From Pisaster brevispinus (Eukaryota; Echinodermata; Asteroidea; Forcipulatida; Asteriidae), in the NCBI GenBank assembly GCA_023634235.1, contig JAMKCF010000021.1, positions 9,373,764 through 9,437,763 of the forward strand: DNA of 64,000 nt. Direction: 5' to 3'. This document shows, one piece after another, positions 12,901 through 26,960 of this stretch. The stretch's first letter is position 1; every line of letters begins with the position of its first letter. The position numbers and the translations under genes are program-made. The notes under the pieces are model-generated. The model was not told the origin of the DNA. It saw only the letters and a program-made list of their open reading frames with translations, and made no database searches.

Positions 12901-15548
12901 ACATTAATCAGTAACCATATTTAGGAAGATCCAAACATTCATTGGGCGAAGGCATTTTATACGCGTCAAGTTTGGTTCTTCTTAACGAGGCGACGAAAGT
13001 CTTTTCCAAGTTGTCAATGTCATATCCAAAATATGGAGGATAGAGGATAACTGGAGAATTTATAGCGTGACTTATCTCAAGCATTTCCGTAACCGTTTGT
13101 AATTTCCTTTAGCTTATGAGACCAATTGATCAGCCTGGCAATGCCCGCATTACAAGCGCCAGAGATTCTGTAACTGGTTAGAATCTACCTCAACCTCAAG
13201 TAATTAGGCATGTCACTTTGCTGTCCGCATCTTTCATAATGAAGAACAAGAAAGAGGGGTTTTACGTGACCTAGATTGAAAGCATGCTGAAGGGGGCAGT
13301 TCTCCTTGGATCTATCTTGTTAATGTTGTGACGAGTTGCGGGGATGGCCCCGATACGCCGTACAGTACGTGAAGCACGTAAGGTGTGCTGTAATGTATTG
13401 CGTGCACGTTGATCTTATCTCTAGCATAACCAAACTCAAGCAAACGCTTGTTTTTTCCACCTCTGTAATTCATCATCTTTTTCAGAGTGTTTCCTCTGTT
13501 TTGACTGGCTTAATTTTTGGAAGAATATCAATTTTTGGAAGAGTATTTTCGTTCTAATTACCTAGTTAATGCATAATAATAATGAAAGTGAAAGAAAACT
13601 GTAACATCAAAACCAGCTTATGATGGTTTGATGTGGAAAGCATATTTTCAAAAATTACAGACATCAACTTCCCATTTTCGACAGCCACCACAGGAAGTTG
13701 TTTCGTTTGTAGGGTCTTTAGTTAGTGAATATTTCAGATTAAATGATGGTTTGTTTTGTTACTTCTTGTTTTTCTTCGGTAAACCTTGCATCGAAAGCAA
13801 AGTTTAAAAGATCAGTCACTTAGTGCACATCTCGGGGGATACTTGCTTAAACATTCTTTACACATGGCTCGGCCTTGAAGAAAAGGAAAAACCGCGGAAG
13901 TCACTGATTTTCTTTGCTATCAATAACCGGACTTCGGTACGATTGTGCTACTTTGCGGTGAACAGTGCAATTGGGAACATAAAACGGTTTACCCATCCAT
14001 CGTAAATGGACCGCGAAAAAGCAATCTCTGTATCAATGCTTGACGTGATCAACGGAAATTGCATTTCTGTTGCGAATCAATCAGTTTGGAATTTTCGTTA
14101 TTTATTGTTGACATTCTTTCGCTTTAAAATATACATAGGGTTCATATGAGGCCCTGGTCAGTGCATATTCACGGTAACTCTTTCTGACAAGCATAAGCAG
14201 ATGAAGAGCTTATCCGATTAAGTCAAAACCCTGAAAAAAAATTCACAATAAGTTAAAATGCTTCAAAACTGGATTTTAAAAATTCCCAGGGCATGCATTA
14301 TGAAAATCATCTAGGTGATTGAAATGTTTGGGGGTTTAGGTCGCAGGGTTCCATTGCAAGTAGCCCCATCATGCCGTTGATCAATTTCTGGGGACTGAAC
14401 TTTTTGTCCGCCAGTTTCGGCCAGGGCAGCAACCTTTCTAAACATTTTTTTCTTCTTTTCTTTTTTTCTGAGGGGCTCCGGGGGTCAAATGCGGTTAATC
14501 CCTCCCTTGATTCCAATGAAATTATGCTTCGATTATGGGTAGTAAGCTGCAGGGGGAACCATTGCGCGCCATTAAAGATACCCTTTTACCTGGGCCGACT
14601 GTAATTGTAACCACTTCTGCTGTAAGGTTGGATAGAAACGAGGCCGATATCCACCGCCGACCTTCCGAGGGGAGAGATGGACAAGAAGGAAGGGGACCTA
14701 GCCACGGGCAAGTGCTCAATCACTCTAGTCTAAAAAAAATTGAGAAAGACCAAGCTAGAAGACATTACACTTTGTGTGTTTATTATACTTTCAGGTTATA
14801 GACCTTCAGTTAGCGTGCGAAATGTTATGGCAAAATGGGACAATTTTGATTGTAATCAAGTGCAGGCCGAGGTAACTAGACTTGTGAGAGGGCATGCCTA
14901 AGCATCGGGGAGTCAATCGTTTTCGTCGTGGACTGAAGATCTAAAATATGACTTTGTGCACACCTTATACACACTTTGTATATCTTATGCATTTGCTAAC
15001 GTGCTAAACAGAAGGCCTAATGTATGTCATATAAGTCGCAAGGAATGAACAAAATAGTGCTTTTGCAAAATGGCCTCAGGATTTTCTTTCGGTGCTCCGA
15101 ATATCCGGGTATTTTTGTTTCCAAAAATATCTCACTCCCTTCAGTAAGAGCCACTATAGTTTCCTCAGAAGTTCATGTCTCAACTTTAGGTTTTTTCCCC
15201 CACTTAGTTTGTTGACTTGATGTTTGGGGTTTCAGCCAAGTCAAGTGTCTATCGTCACATTGTTTGTAAGATTATCGCATTTTTAGTTTCCTCTCTGTGG
15301 CAGTCTGATGTAATCGGTGTTTTTCTCAGTCTTTGTATGTGACAAAGCAGTTGAAGTCTATCATCGTCGTTCACTTTCGTTCCCGTCCAAATAACAGTCA
15401 GTCCTAGAAAAATAAGAATCTATGAGGCAACAAGAGTTTAAACGCGTTGAACGACTTCCACTCTGAAAGCAACTGCAGTCAACATCTGTTAAAGTTGCAT
15501 AGCCTGTTTTGCAGAAAACGAATTTTGACAGACGATGCTGTTTCAAAG

Positions 15549-15575
15549 CAAAACAAAACAAAACAAAACAAAACA
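15549..15575. repeat. (CAAAA)n microsatellite, five units
   Basis: There are five uninterrupted CAAAA units after AAAG and before CATAAAA. Confidence 0.9.
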
Positions 15576-18500
15576 TAAAAAGGCCTTTGCATAACATGGC
15601 ACACACAATGTACAAAGTACATGTAAACTGCAAAAATGTCTGTAAATGGCGGAGACGTCGATTTAGTGTTGGGACCCCAACAATAATACAATTGTTTTTA
15701 ATTATTACTACCAAGTTATCATTGGCAGATATTTCCGAACAATACCTTAAAGGAAAGCTTATAATTTCATTGAATCTATAAGCATATCTATTTTTAAATT
15801 TTCAACCCAAATGGCAGGGTCAAATAAGCCAAACATCGGACCAAGTATCTCTAAGATACCGTACATCGTACACCATAAGATCTTGGTATACGGTTGCATT
15901 AAGCAAAAACTGTTTCCCTTTTCAAACGAATGCTGTCCTTTTGAAGAAAGATTTGAAGTTTTATAAAAAATTTATTGAAAGCAAAATCTAAGTATATAAA
16001 TAAATAACCTCTACATGATTAACAAAAATGTGTGCCGTTTGCGAGATACTATCGTGTACGATGGATGATAAATCATACCAAGAAAATCCTAGCATAGGTT
16101 TCTTTAATTTTGTTGAAGAAAACATCTCTGCAAAAAAAAAATGGTCGCTTGAGTTATACAGAATAACATAACCGTCTAGAATGAAGGTTACAGGGCTTCA
16201 TCAGCACAGACCTAAGCACACACATAAAGGGACTGTTGTTTCTCCCGCGGTTAAGTCTCTCAGACTCATCATTATCTTCCGCTTCTAAGTCTATATTTTT
16301 TCCGTTATCTCGCTCATCATCTCCGCTGAATTGCAATTGTGAAGAGAGTGCATTACTGCCGAGGAGTGAGGCATCTTACCGGTCACGTCATCCGGTGATG
16401 ACACCCTGATACCGTGACATCGCACGAAGCATTGCTGGAGTCTATGGGTCTGTTTGTCTCTCTGTAGTATTACTCATACTGAGGAATTGTGGACGTGATC
16501 GGGTTATACCTCTCAAATTCAAATTAAAAAAATACACAACACGGGTAATTGTTAGCCACTTTACATGGTGTGCACTCTCTACCTTTATAATGTTTTACTG
16601 ATCTTCATAGTCCACGTACAGTACAGCTAACATGCAGCCTAAACTAATTACAAGTTTCACATGTTAACTATCAATCAGTGCACCAAAACGGGGTATACCT
16701 TTTTGAAACAAATTAAAGAGAATCGCATAATCAATGAGCTTCTGGAGAATTATATACAAATTGTCCCTCATAATGCAGGAACACAATCCATATTGTGACT
16801 ACAGATGTAACTTTTGCTTTTCCTTTATGTCAGTATGAACATTTATATTCAATCCCCACATGGGGGGCTGTCCTCCTTATTAATCTTTAAAGGCTTACAC
16901 ATTTCGTTATTTAAAAATGGCTCGATAATTAGTTTCCTCTTTTCTGAGCCATTTGAAAAATTTGACCATTTAGCGACACCTATGACTCACATTGTCTTAA
17001 TGATGATGAAGACTGAATTGATACCAAATGTACTTTTGCATTTGCGGACTATGTAACTCCCATACCCCGCAGTCATAAAGTACCACGTAATAATTAAGCA
17101 ATTTTCAGCTGACCACAAAGGAACCTGTGGCAATCATTGTTAACTTCGTAAACATCCTTAGGTCTGCGTAATGAAATAAACCAACCCCAAGGCCTTGCTT
17201 GCCGTGCGGAAGCATCTCATCTTAGGCTATGTACGTACGCTGTGTGAATGATTAAACCCAGCTGGCTAAGAGCAGACTAGTCTTGTTTCTAGAACGGAAA
17301 GAGGATTGCATGGTGAGACCCGTGTTTAATATAAGGGGTATGTCGAAGAACTGACACTTAAAGAGTTGAGGGACGTTGGGACTTTAGATAAAGACAAACA
17401 CATACTTGAATTGATTAATAAAACGATTTGTCCTGCTACGGGGTGAAATATTTGCACGGTGGAACCCCATGTTATCGAACGGGACCAACAAGTGACACTG
17501 GCGGTGTGCAGTATGTTTGTGTGTGTTTTTTTAAAGAGACAAATACAGTTTTTGGAAGGGGATTGCAGTTGCACATGAAAGTAAACCAGATTCTCGAGGG
17601 GGGGTTGGAAGTGGCTGGCACACGGCGCTATTGCCCTGTGGGTTATTGATGAATAACTTATAGTATTACAGAAAATTCTATGGAGAATACGGCGATGCTT
17701 CCAATTATATTGATATTATTGCCGTCGTTACGCCCCAACGTCGATGATTGTCCCAACTGGGAAAAGTCTATTGCGCGAGACCCAATTTGGGTGTGCGTTT
17801 TCGCAACTACGGCTCGGGCTTGGGTGCAATCTTGGGTTCTACCCGGCTGTTTGAAGCCCCAAAAGGACAGCACACACTTTCTAAATAACTGACGAAGCCC
17901 AGGCCCAACAGGCCAAGCAACAGTTGGGTCAATAATTCAAATTGGGGCGCGACACCGAAACGCTTTGAAATTGAAGAAAGTTGAGTTAGTATGCATAAAG
18001 TGGCTGAATACCTTAGCTAAACAGTGCGGTGACTGAGTGCATAATATCATGATAGTAAACATAACGTGGGGAAAGGTGATCATTTATGGAACTTTTTCTC
18101 GTAAACACAAAACAACAACACGAGTTAAAATACAGATCCGTCGTTTATAAAATCTCCGTTTAAGCTTTCCGGGCACACCCGAAGACTAAGGGAAGAGTAC
18201 TTCCAATTCCAGCCTAAGTTCGATGTTTTGGTTTTGCATTATTAGATAATAGTGCTTCACCATGACAACGAACGACTAGCGATCATTATAGAGTGTTAGC
18301 AATTTACTTAGCCCGTGTTGAAGTTTTTTGTAACTTTCCAAATAGCATTGATGCGAGGGCCGTGTTGAAGCTCGGAGGGGTTGAAGTTAGGCGTCTTCGG
18401 CTAAGGTTTACATGCTTTTGAAGTAATGTAGCCAAAGCGCCAGCCGGCATCCAAAGCCGTTATATGTTCTTTACAGCCTGGGATCATGTCTAAACAGTAA

Positions 18501-20540
18501 TAATGGCTGTTTATTAACCTCGGTCCCAAATCAACGTACATCATCGCACGCCCCTCTCTTTCTGAAGCTGACAAGATCGCGACCCCAGGCCAATTGAAAG
18601 CTGTGAACTCGTTTTGTTTGGGGCTCGATGTCGTAAAGAATTTATTAAGTTGTGTCCGCTTGACTTTGTTTTGCCTCCCTTATTGAGGTGACTTCACGGT
18701 AATGTCTTTTCTAAACAACAATATGGTATGGGGTGCTGAAAGATGAAAATTGGCGAGCGGACGAATGGGATACAGAGACCCTTCCAATTTCGAATCAATT
18801 GTCGGTACAATCGGCCGTCATCATGTTGCGGTTCAAACAATTTTCCTCGCGCGGGAGACTTACACGGGTAAATGTAAACCGCAAGTAGACTGCATTTTAA
18901 ATGGGGTCATGGTTTCGCTTTCAAGCAGTTGAAAAAAAATCTCAACTTCCTTCCGTTCTTTCGAATTACCTCAGCGTGCACAGACTCAAATAACACAGTG
19001 TTTGTAGGCCTATGCCTTTCATGTTTTCAGAGAAATAACTCTGGGTTTTTTTGTTCTGCTTTGTACGTCAATATGTGTCGTTGTTTGTTTTTGTGTCTTT
19101 ACTTTCTTTTGGGGAAGGAGGGGGGTTTTCTTGTGTGGAATGGCATTAGGCTGCTGATCGTCAATGTATCAGATAAATTGAATTAGAATGACTTTTCTTG
19201 GAATTGTCCTTATAGAGGTCACCTTGTTGGAGTGTTTCGATGGATAGGATTAAGTTGTTGTTGAATTAGGTTTGTTTGTTGTTTTCGGGGATGGGGGGCC
19301 TTAAAAAGAAAGAAAACAAAATAGGATGGACCAACAGGATTAAATGGCAGTCCAGAATGCCTGTTTGTTTTCAGGGCTGTAAAGGGGTTACGGTTAATTA
19401 ATTACAGGTGGAGGAATCTTCATAAACAGAAAATCAACAATATGTGTACCCATAGGCCTATTTTCCAAATGCATGTCCTAGATGACGACGCGTCATTCAA
19501 TGTAGGTTACAAATAATTGGGTAAATGCAAAAAAAAAGAAAATATAATGGTTGATTCATAATAGATAAAGTGCTGTTGTGTAGTATTCAGCTAGCTGGTC
19601 ATTGTTGATAACAAACATGAGCCGGTTTAGAAATCTGTGACTCACAGATTGTATGTTAGTTCAATAATGAGAGATGAAGGTCAACTTCCTAGTGTTTTGC
19701 AAACAACTTTGGCGTTGTTAACGATCCACGGAGAGAGATCAATATTCGTTGACATCAATTCATAAGCATTCAACAAATAGCGCTTACATAGACAGTTTCA
19801 AGTATACCTCCATATTGAGAGGGTGGCAAAAAAGTAGTTGCCAAAGTTGGAAGTACGGCAACTAATGTCAATGACATCCATAAAAGCAGGCCAATCTGTA
19901 CCCGAGGCACACCGAGCAAACTACACCGTGGTTTTCACAGCAACAAAAAGCTTTGCCTTAGCCTGCCACAGACCTCGCTGCTTTGCCCGGGGGCTCTTTC
20001 ATTTTTTTTTCTCCCCGGACGTTCGTTCGTCCCGGAATACAAGAAGGCCCCTCGCTCCTTCCTTCAGTCCACCATATCATTCCATGCAATCGTTCAACTT
20101 TTTTGTAGGAGGAAAATTGATTGAAACCCCCCTTTGTGTGTCTTTGTGCCAGGAGTGCTATAGTTTGTAGTATAGTTTTTTTTAAGAGAATTAAAGCTAT
20201 GTACTGCCTCTTGTGTTGTAACGTTGTGGGTGTTTGGGTCTCGTTTTTTTTTTTTTTTTTTTTTGTTCGGGAAAATTTAACGACCAGCGAAAAAGCACTT
20301 GAGCACTTGATTATGAATTTATTGGAAAAATATTATCACAGTAAATATTTATGTTTGTTTAAATTGTTTGCTTTCTCATGACATATAATATCTGGAATGG
20401 CGACAACGGCGTCAATGCGTGACGTGGCCTCAGAGTAGATGTTGGCTGCGCATAGGTCAATGGGATGCACTAAAGAGGCAGGGTGCATCTTCGAAGACTT
20501 TCGAAATGTTGTACTTCTTGTCTTCCTTCTATTAAACCCG

Positions 20541-20630
20541 ATTGGAAGACCATCAGAGTGCACTGTACGAAACGTCGAGACGACACCAACAGCTCTTCTC
20601 ATCAGAACCAACAACACCTCAAAAGAATCT
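20541..20630. repeat. Hairpin-plus-GAAACGTC repeat, copy 1
   Basis: It reads ATTGGAAGACCATCAGAGTG then CACTGTACGAAACGTCGAGA and an AGCTCTTCTCATCAGAACC block. It aligns along its full length with 26661-26750. The pre-GAAAC stem is weaker than in the other copies. Confidence 0.6.
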
Positions 20631-23600
20631 TGCTTTCTTTTGTCACTGTTTTAGTCCTCTCCTTTCATTCACATGGTAACCGGTGGATCTACTAGAAATA
20701 GTCAGTTCTTGGGTAGCATGTGTGTGGCAGTTTTGCGCTCAAAGTATTTATTTCTCCTTTTTTTCCCGACACTTTCATTTTGCTTCTCAAAGTGGATGGG
20801 GACAGGTCGGTATCTATCTTGATTGGATTTTATGGAAACTAGTAACTGTAGATTACATCGTGCAGCTTTCTAAATCTCCTCGGGTACATGAGACGGCCTC
20901 TGGATTGATCCTCCTATAGATCCCAAATAGGTTGCTTAACTGGATAGAGATGCACCCGCCTCCGCCTCATCCATTTCTCATTGGATGTTCCTTTACCTAA
21001 GTGTTAACTTTCAAATGTCCCCTCCCCAGGGGTTTGTGAGACGGCAGAGCATAACGACACAATAAAATGCTTTAGAGGTTAAGGTTCTAGACTGCTCCGA
21101 TGTCCATCTAAATCCATCTCGATATTATTATCCAATGGGGCCACCGGGTGCTAAGCCCGACACCCCCCCCCCCGATCCAATCATACTAAATACAATCTAT
21201 TGTTAATTACAGCTTCCATGGGAAACAGTGATAAATAATTAGTCATCTATTCCAACGGGCTCATTCATTTGAGACTAGCCTAAGCAATGTGCGTAACCCA
21301 TTCACTCATATCTTCATGTTCTTACAACTAATGTCTTCGAAGCAACAACACATGATCTTTAAATAGGAAATGTAGCAGTCAGGAAGCAGTGTATCTGTTA
21401 ACATTACTTGGGAAACCTCCAAAATCCACTCACATACTTCACTCCAAATCATCAGGAAAAAAAGAAAAACAGTACTGATTGGGACCCTGAGGAAAGTCAG
21501 TGAGAATGATGAAAAACTATGGCTGATGAGTGCTTTACCGGTAATAACAGCAATCTAAACTTGGAGTCTTGCAATTTCTAGATGCTGCTGGTGATGACAA
21601 AGACTTGTATACAGCGCCGACCGCCACGGATTGTAGCTCGTGACGCTTGCTGATAAATGTCCCATTTTAATAAGCAAACATGCAGTGCATTCAAAACTCA
21701 AATGTTTAATATACTCTGTATAATGTGTTCGAGAGGCAGAGAAGTATATAGGTTCATGATCTGAAAACTCAAAAAGACATACAGCCCTGGTTTTTTTTTT
21801 ACTGGTATACGGTAGTCCTTTAAGGTGTTGGACATTAAGGTTTCTCCACGCGTAGAGGCTTACCTTTCGAAATGGTTCTTGGTATTAACTTTCCTATAAT
21901 TTAGGCCTCGTATCGACAGACGGAGCATTTGCGGCTATAGTCAAACACAGAGATGCAGTTCAGAAGGTTATTACAAGCTTGCAGTTTACATTCTCTACCT
22001 GTTACTAACCAGACTCCAATGTCCCGCAAATCATGTTTCTAAACAACACGCAGTCATTTTCACAAAAGTGACACCCCTTAGCTCTCTTGAGCTATTTTGT
22101 TTTGACCTGTTTCTTGGCGTTTGTAACAAAAGTTTTGTCTAATCAGCATATATTTTAAGTCATGAGTTTCTTAACCTACAAAATCAATCAACAGTGTGAC
22201 ATTGTGCCCACGAAAAAAAATGGTTGTAAACTTGGCGTTTTAATTCACTTTTGCCTTGAGATAATCTACAATAGAATAATGTACTCTGACAACAGCATGC
22301 CCCATGCATCAGACCCACTTGCAAATGATGGCCTTATAGCTGTGTGTTGTTTTGTCAGGGGTTTTCCCGATGACAGAGACCTGGCTTGAACGTTGTTTAG
22401 GCAGACCCCTTTGGGATCTTGTAAGCAGTCACCCAAACCTGGACCAGGTTAGGAATTTGACAAAGTTCAAATGAACTCATCACCGGTTTGTTAATGAGAA
22501 CTGCATGCCCTGTCTCGTGGGTTTCTTTTGTCTCGTTCACTCAGTGTAGAAAAGTACACCAAAGGCTTCTGACAGTACTGGCCTACGATCATATTCATGT
22601 ACTACATTCGTCACGCGTGCTTCGTACTTGATTGCATTGTTCCTACTAGTGCAGACCTTTGCCAAGTAGGCCTTCCCAGGGTAGGCAATGCTCCTGACAA
22701 TTTATGTTGTCCTGTGATCCCTTTAATTATCGGGGCTCGGAAATTCCCAGCCGCCCTACTTTCGTCTAGGTACCCCTGTTCCCTTGAAAAAAAATGCAGC
22801 TATGATTGAACTGCAGGTCATTCACAAAAGAGTTGCTCGGTCTCCACTAAAAGCAGATATACGTATAGGGATGGAGCGACAGAGATCACAAGAACCTTCT
22901 TACTTGATTCTTAAGCGATCCTAGCAAAGGGAAATTGGAACAAGTGCCCCTATCTCTTATCTGTATCCATCCTTCAGACCCTCCCTGACCACTCTAGACA
23001 AGCATTCAGATCACCATGGTTAACACGACGAGTACATTTGAGTTTCCATAAGGAATAGCTTACGGGGAGGAGTTGGTCTGCTGGGTGTGGTGTGGTGTGG
23101 TCAAAAGGTGACTGATCCCCCCCTGCCCACGGGAGGAACCAGGTGGTGAAAGGGGGCCACATGACCGAAACGAGGTGTGCATTTGTGATGATTTAGGAGG
23201 AAACAGGTTCCAGGGGTGCATGACAGTGTTCTCCCTCCACCCTCACCACAAATCAAGACATAAGGCGAGTGCTCTTGCGTCCAGTTTTGTCGACCACAAC
23301 CTCAATTTCAACAGATTTGCCAAATTGACTCATAACGGTCACTGTCCTTGGTGCACGTGTCAATGAAACCAACAATGCATTGTGGAACTACTTTGCAAAG
23401 CCTTTGTATAAGCGCATGTCTGTAAAACAGGTACACTGATGTGTATTTTTTGTAGTAACCTCAATTGACTACTTAATTCTGTTCATCCCATTGGGGGAAA
23501 AGACAAACGCATTAGTTTACTTTCTTCCTTATCCGTCTTCTCAATCCGGTGATTGCATCCCACTGGTTCCTACAGCAGACGTGATCACGAATGTCAATGA

Positions 23601-26600
23601 CCGATGCATCCATTTTTGTCAGTGTGAAATCCAAACTTTTTTCCAGTTGTTATCCAATATCTGAACGTGCATCAGTTTCTCCTTTTCTGTTTTTTTGAAA
23701 AATATTGAAAGTTTCGCCGGTTCGGCCAGAAATTGATCGCCACTTTCCATTTGCACGATTCGTAATCTGAATTTTGCGCACGGCAACATTTTCATTTCTG
23801 TATCTCCCTGAAGACCCCGCTTTCGCCGCCCATCTTTATTTTCTTCAAGAGGTCAGATTACACAGACCGTTATCAAAATGCATATTACGTTCTCCCCGAG
23901 ATAATACAGAAAACCTCGCCTTCGAGGCAGGACGTTAATAACTTAATCTGGCAGATGACTGCGGGGTGTCAAGAGGAAAAGCCCGTTGCTGCATTTCACA
24001 CGTTACTCCCAAGAAACACAAACAAGTTCCAGGATGTGCATCATCGTAAGAACCGTAACCCTAACAAGAAAAGTGTATTGCTCGCATGCAATCGTCAGGC
24101 CCTGGTAATTTTATGGGGAGAGAGTATCAGTTTCCCATCTTCCGTGAATTGTAAGTTTCTCTGCTGTTAGGCTGCTTGAACAGCATCCACCCATACTTGT
24201 TTTCTGTGGCGTTTGTGTCTGTTTTCTGCGCCGAGGAGCGCCGCGGGGCTCTCGGCAGCAACGTTAGCGGAGTTTTAATGCGACTGTGGAAGTTGAGTAC
24301 ACGTGTGTGTCAACGTGATAAACCATCAATTAAGAAATGTGTGAGGAACTATCAGCAATATAGATTAGGATTGCTGTTGCCGATGGGTGTTGACAGTTGT
24401 GTCCAAGGATGATGTCTCTTTCAGTATTCATTTTGAAGGGCTACCTCGATGCCAATGACAGAAGTTCCCTTTTTCCTTGTAGATGAATACGTATAGTCCC
24501 ATTCAGTTCGTTTGTGTCACTTGGCTTCAGGGTGCATGTACATGAAGTAGAATTTCAGATTTAAAACCTATGAATGGCTGATCATATTCCACATAATTTG
24601 AAACGATTTCGGATCAGATTTAATTAGGCTTGTGTGGTAAACGTGACCTGCATACAGTTGAAATGTGGTTAACCTCTGCTTATGCTGTTTGCTCAATTCT
24701 TTGGTTATTATTTTTTTAATAGAGTGATGAATGATTTGTCAATTGTACCGTGTCCGTTGTTGGACATTTTCGGATAATGTCTATAATCAATCAACCCCAA
24801 GGTGCAAAAATAGCTGCATTACATTATAGTAAACTCTTATGCTTACAGTCACTGAATAGCTGACAGACTTTCACCTGTTTCGTCAGTTGTGAAAATTTGA
24901 GATCCTTAGGTAGGGCAGTATAAAGTAAGGTCATTTTCCCCAAATCAAGAATGTGAAGAAGAATAAAAATGGTGTCTGGGCTAGAGGCACATTCATTAGC
25001 TTTCATTCAACTGGGTTCATCATCAGACGAGGCGGAAGGAGGAGTGAGAAGCAAGAATGGTCAATTGGTACTTGAGAATCACTCTTAAGACTTGGGGGTT
25101 GTCTCGGTAGGCAGAGTTCCCACAGCTCCCCTGTGTGTTCCTTATTGTTACCCTCCCACACCATCAGCCTTGTAAAAGCCAAGAGAGCTATTGTCCAATC
25201 TGGGATGGTCACCAATAAAAAAACCTGCATGGTCACTTTGTCCAGCATTTGTGGCCCATTCAATTGTTATACGCTGTCCGGCTAACTGTATCCAATCGTG
25301 TCTTACAGTTTAAGCGGTGTTTATTTTGAAGCTTGGTCTTTACATCTGCAGGATTGACATCTCTTTTTTTTCTGTTGACGCCTTCACTAATTAGATGTAT
25401 ATAGCGCGTCTCCGAGGATGGGATGATCCGCTCATGTGCTGCCTCTCTCCGGGCGAGGAGATGAGAGAAGAGATGGTGGAAATACCACCCCGTGCGTGTG
25501 TGTGTTTGCCAATACAGCTAAGGTTTACCCAATACATTGCAGACCTGACCAAAAAGGGGGGGCGGCAAAGCGATTTGGGGATTCAATACTGCCCCGCTGA
25601 GCTGGGCCGTAAACATCCCTTCAGGATTAAACGTTTTAAGTCTCATTCGATCGTCTTGTCCATGGGGTTCTAGCCTGTCAATTGGACCTGACAACTTAAA
25701 TCCAAATTCCTGGGCTCTATTTAGCTTCTCACTGATGCTAGCTTTTATTTGAGCGTTTCCAAAATTCCACTCTGCGCCGACCGGTAGATAACATCGGTTG
25801 ACTCATTAACAAGTTGAACCCGTGCACTTTGTATCAAAGTTCGCCAACGATACGTTGAGGGCATTAACCCATTAAAAATGTGTTCAGTGGAGTTTGATAC
25901 AAATGTCCGCGATTTACAAAGATTCATCGGAAATTAGATCAGAATTTATTTCCACAGTTGTTTTAGAAGTAGAAAACCATGTAGCTAAAACAAACATAGG
26001 ACTGTAGCGTTAGCTTCAGACAACCTCCATCCTTTACATTAATAGTAAATAATCCCCTCTACGATTAAAATAACGAGGGTCGCTTTTAAATATACCCTGA
26101 AAATGATATTCAAGCAACATATGATTTCCACAACAAACATTTACAAAAACGGGCTAGTGTTAATTCGTGATAATTTACATCGTCCTTTCGAACTTTGTTT
26201 GCATGCTCTAGAGTGTTGAAGTTGTTTTCGGTGTTAATTTGCCTTCATTTCAGAGCCCATCTGCGCTGTGATGATAGAGTTGATTAATCTCTGACATTTA
26301 AACAGTTTAGACTGGACCCAAACCGCGACTTAATTAGTCATTGTAAACCTACACCCCCACGTAAATTCACACTTTAATTTGGTCGATTGATTGCATACAT
26401 TCAGTAGTGGGTGTTCTCGGTTTGTCGCCTTTCTTTAGTAGAGCGGATGTGTCATTAGAGCAATAAAAAATCTGAAGAAAAAGTTGCCGGATTACGTCAA
26501 AAAAGCCTTTTATGGGTTTGTCATTATGAGACCTCTGAGTTGGGTAACATTGTCTGATTCTCTCGCCTGGGTGGCCTGTCAGGAAAGGTAGGCCAACCTC

Positions 26601-26660
26601 TCACCGGTACAATCACTTGCAGGGTGTATTAACCGCTTCTTATCAATGCTTGAAAAACTT

Positions 26661-26750
26661 CTCCTGAAGACGAGCAGAGTTTACTGTTCGAAACGTCGAT
26701 ACCACACCGGCTCTTCTCATAGAGCCAGCACTTCTCCCAAAAGAGTTTAT
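26661..26750. repeat. Hairpin-plus-GAAACGTC repeat, copy 2
   Basis: CTGAAGA (26664-26670) is followed by a stem GAGCAG (26672-26677)/CTGTTC (26684-26689) with loop AGTTTA, then GAAACGTCG at 26690. A second small hairpin GGCTC..GAGCC follows. The layout CTGANGA-stem-GAAAC resembles a damaged hammerhead ribozyme core of the kind carried by Penelope-like elements. Confidence 0.6.
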
Positions 26751-26914
26751 ACATGGTTGTAACCACAAGTTTACAACTATAGTTTTGTTTTCCTCGTTTG
26801 AAAAACAGTTCAACACGATGATAGTTATTTGGGTTTTAACCCTACGACCGTTTGAAACAAACAATCAGTGCTCTTCAGAGCCAAGTTCGGGCAAAAGGAA
26901 AAAAAACCTACTGG

Positions 26915-26960
26915 CAACTGACTCGGGTGGGATTAGAACCCACAACTAGCGATGATTTTA
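26915..26960 (-). repeat. Second, more decayed copy of the B-box-like fragment
   Basis: ACTCGGGTGGGATTAGAACC followed by CACAACT resembles the 39865-39900 copy (ACTCGGTGGGATTCGAACCC). The central CG of the B box has become AG, so it would not be expected to work as a promoter. Confidence 0.4.
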
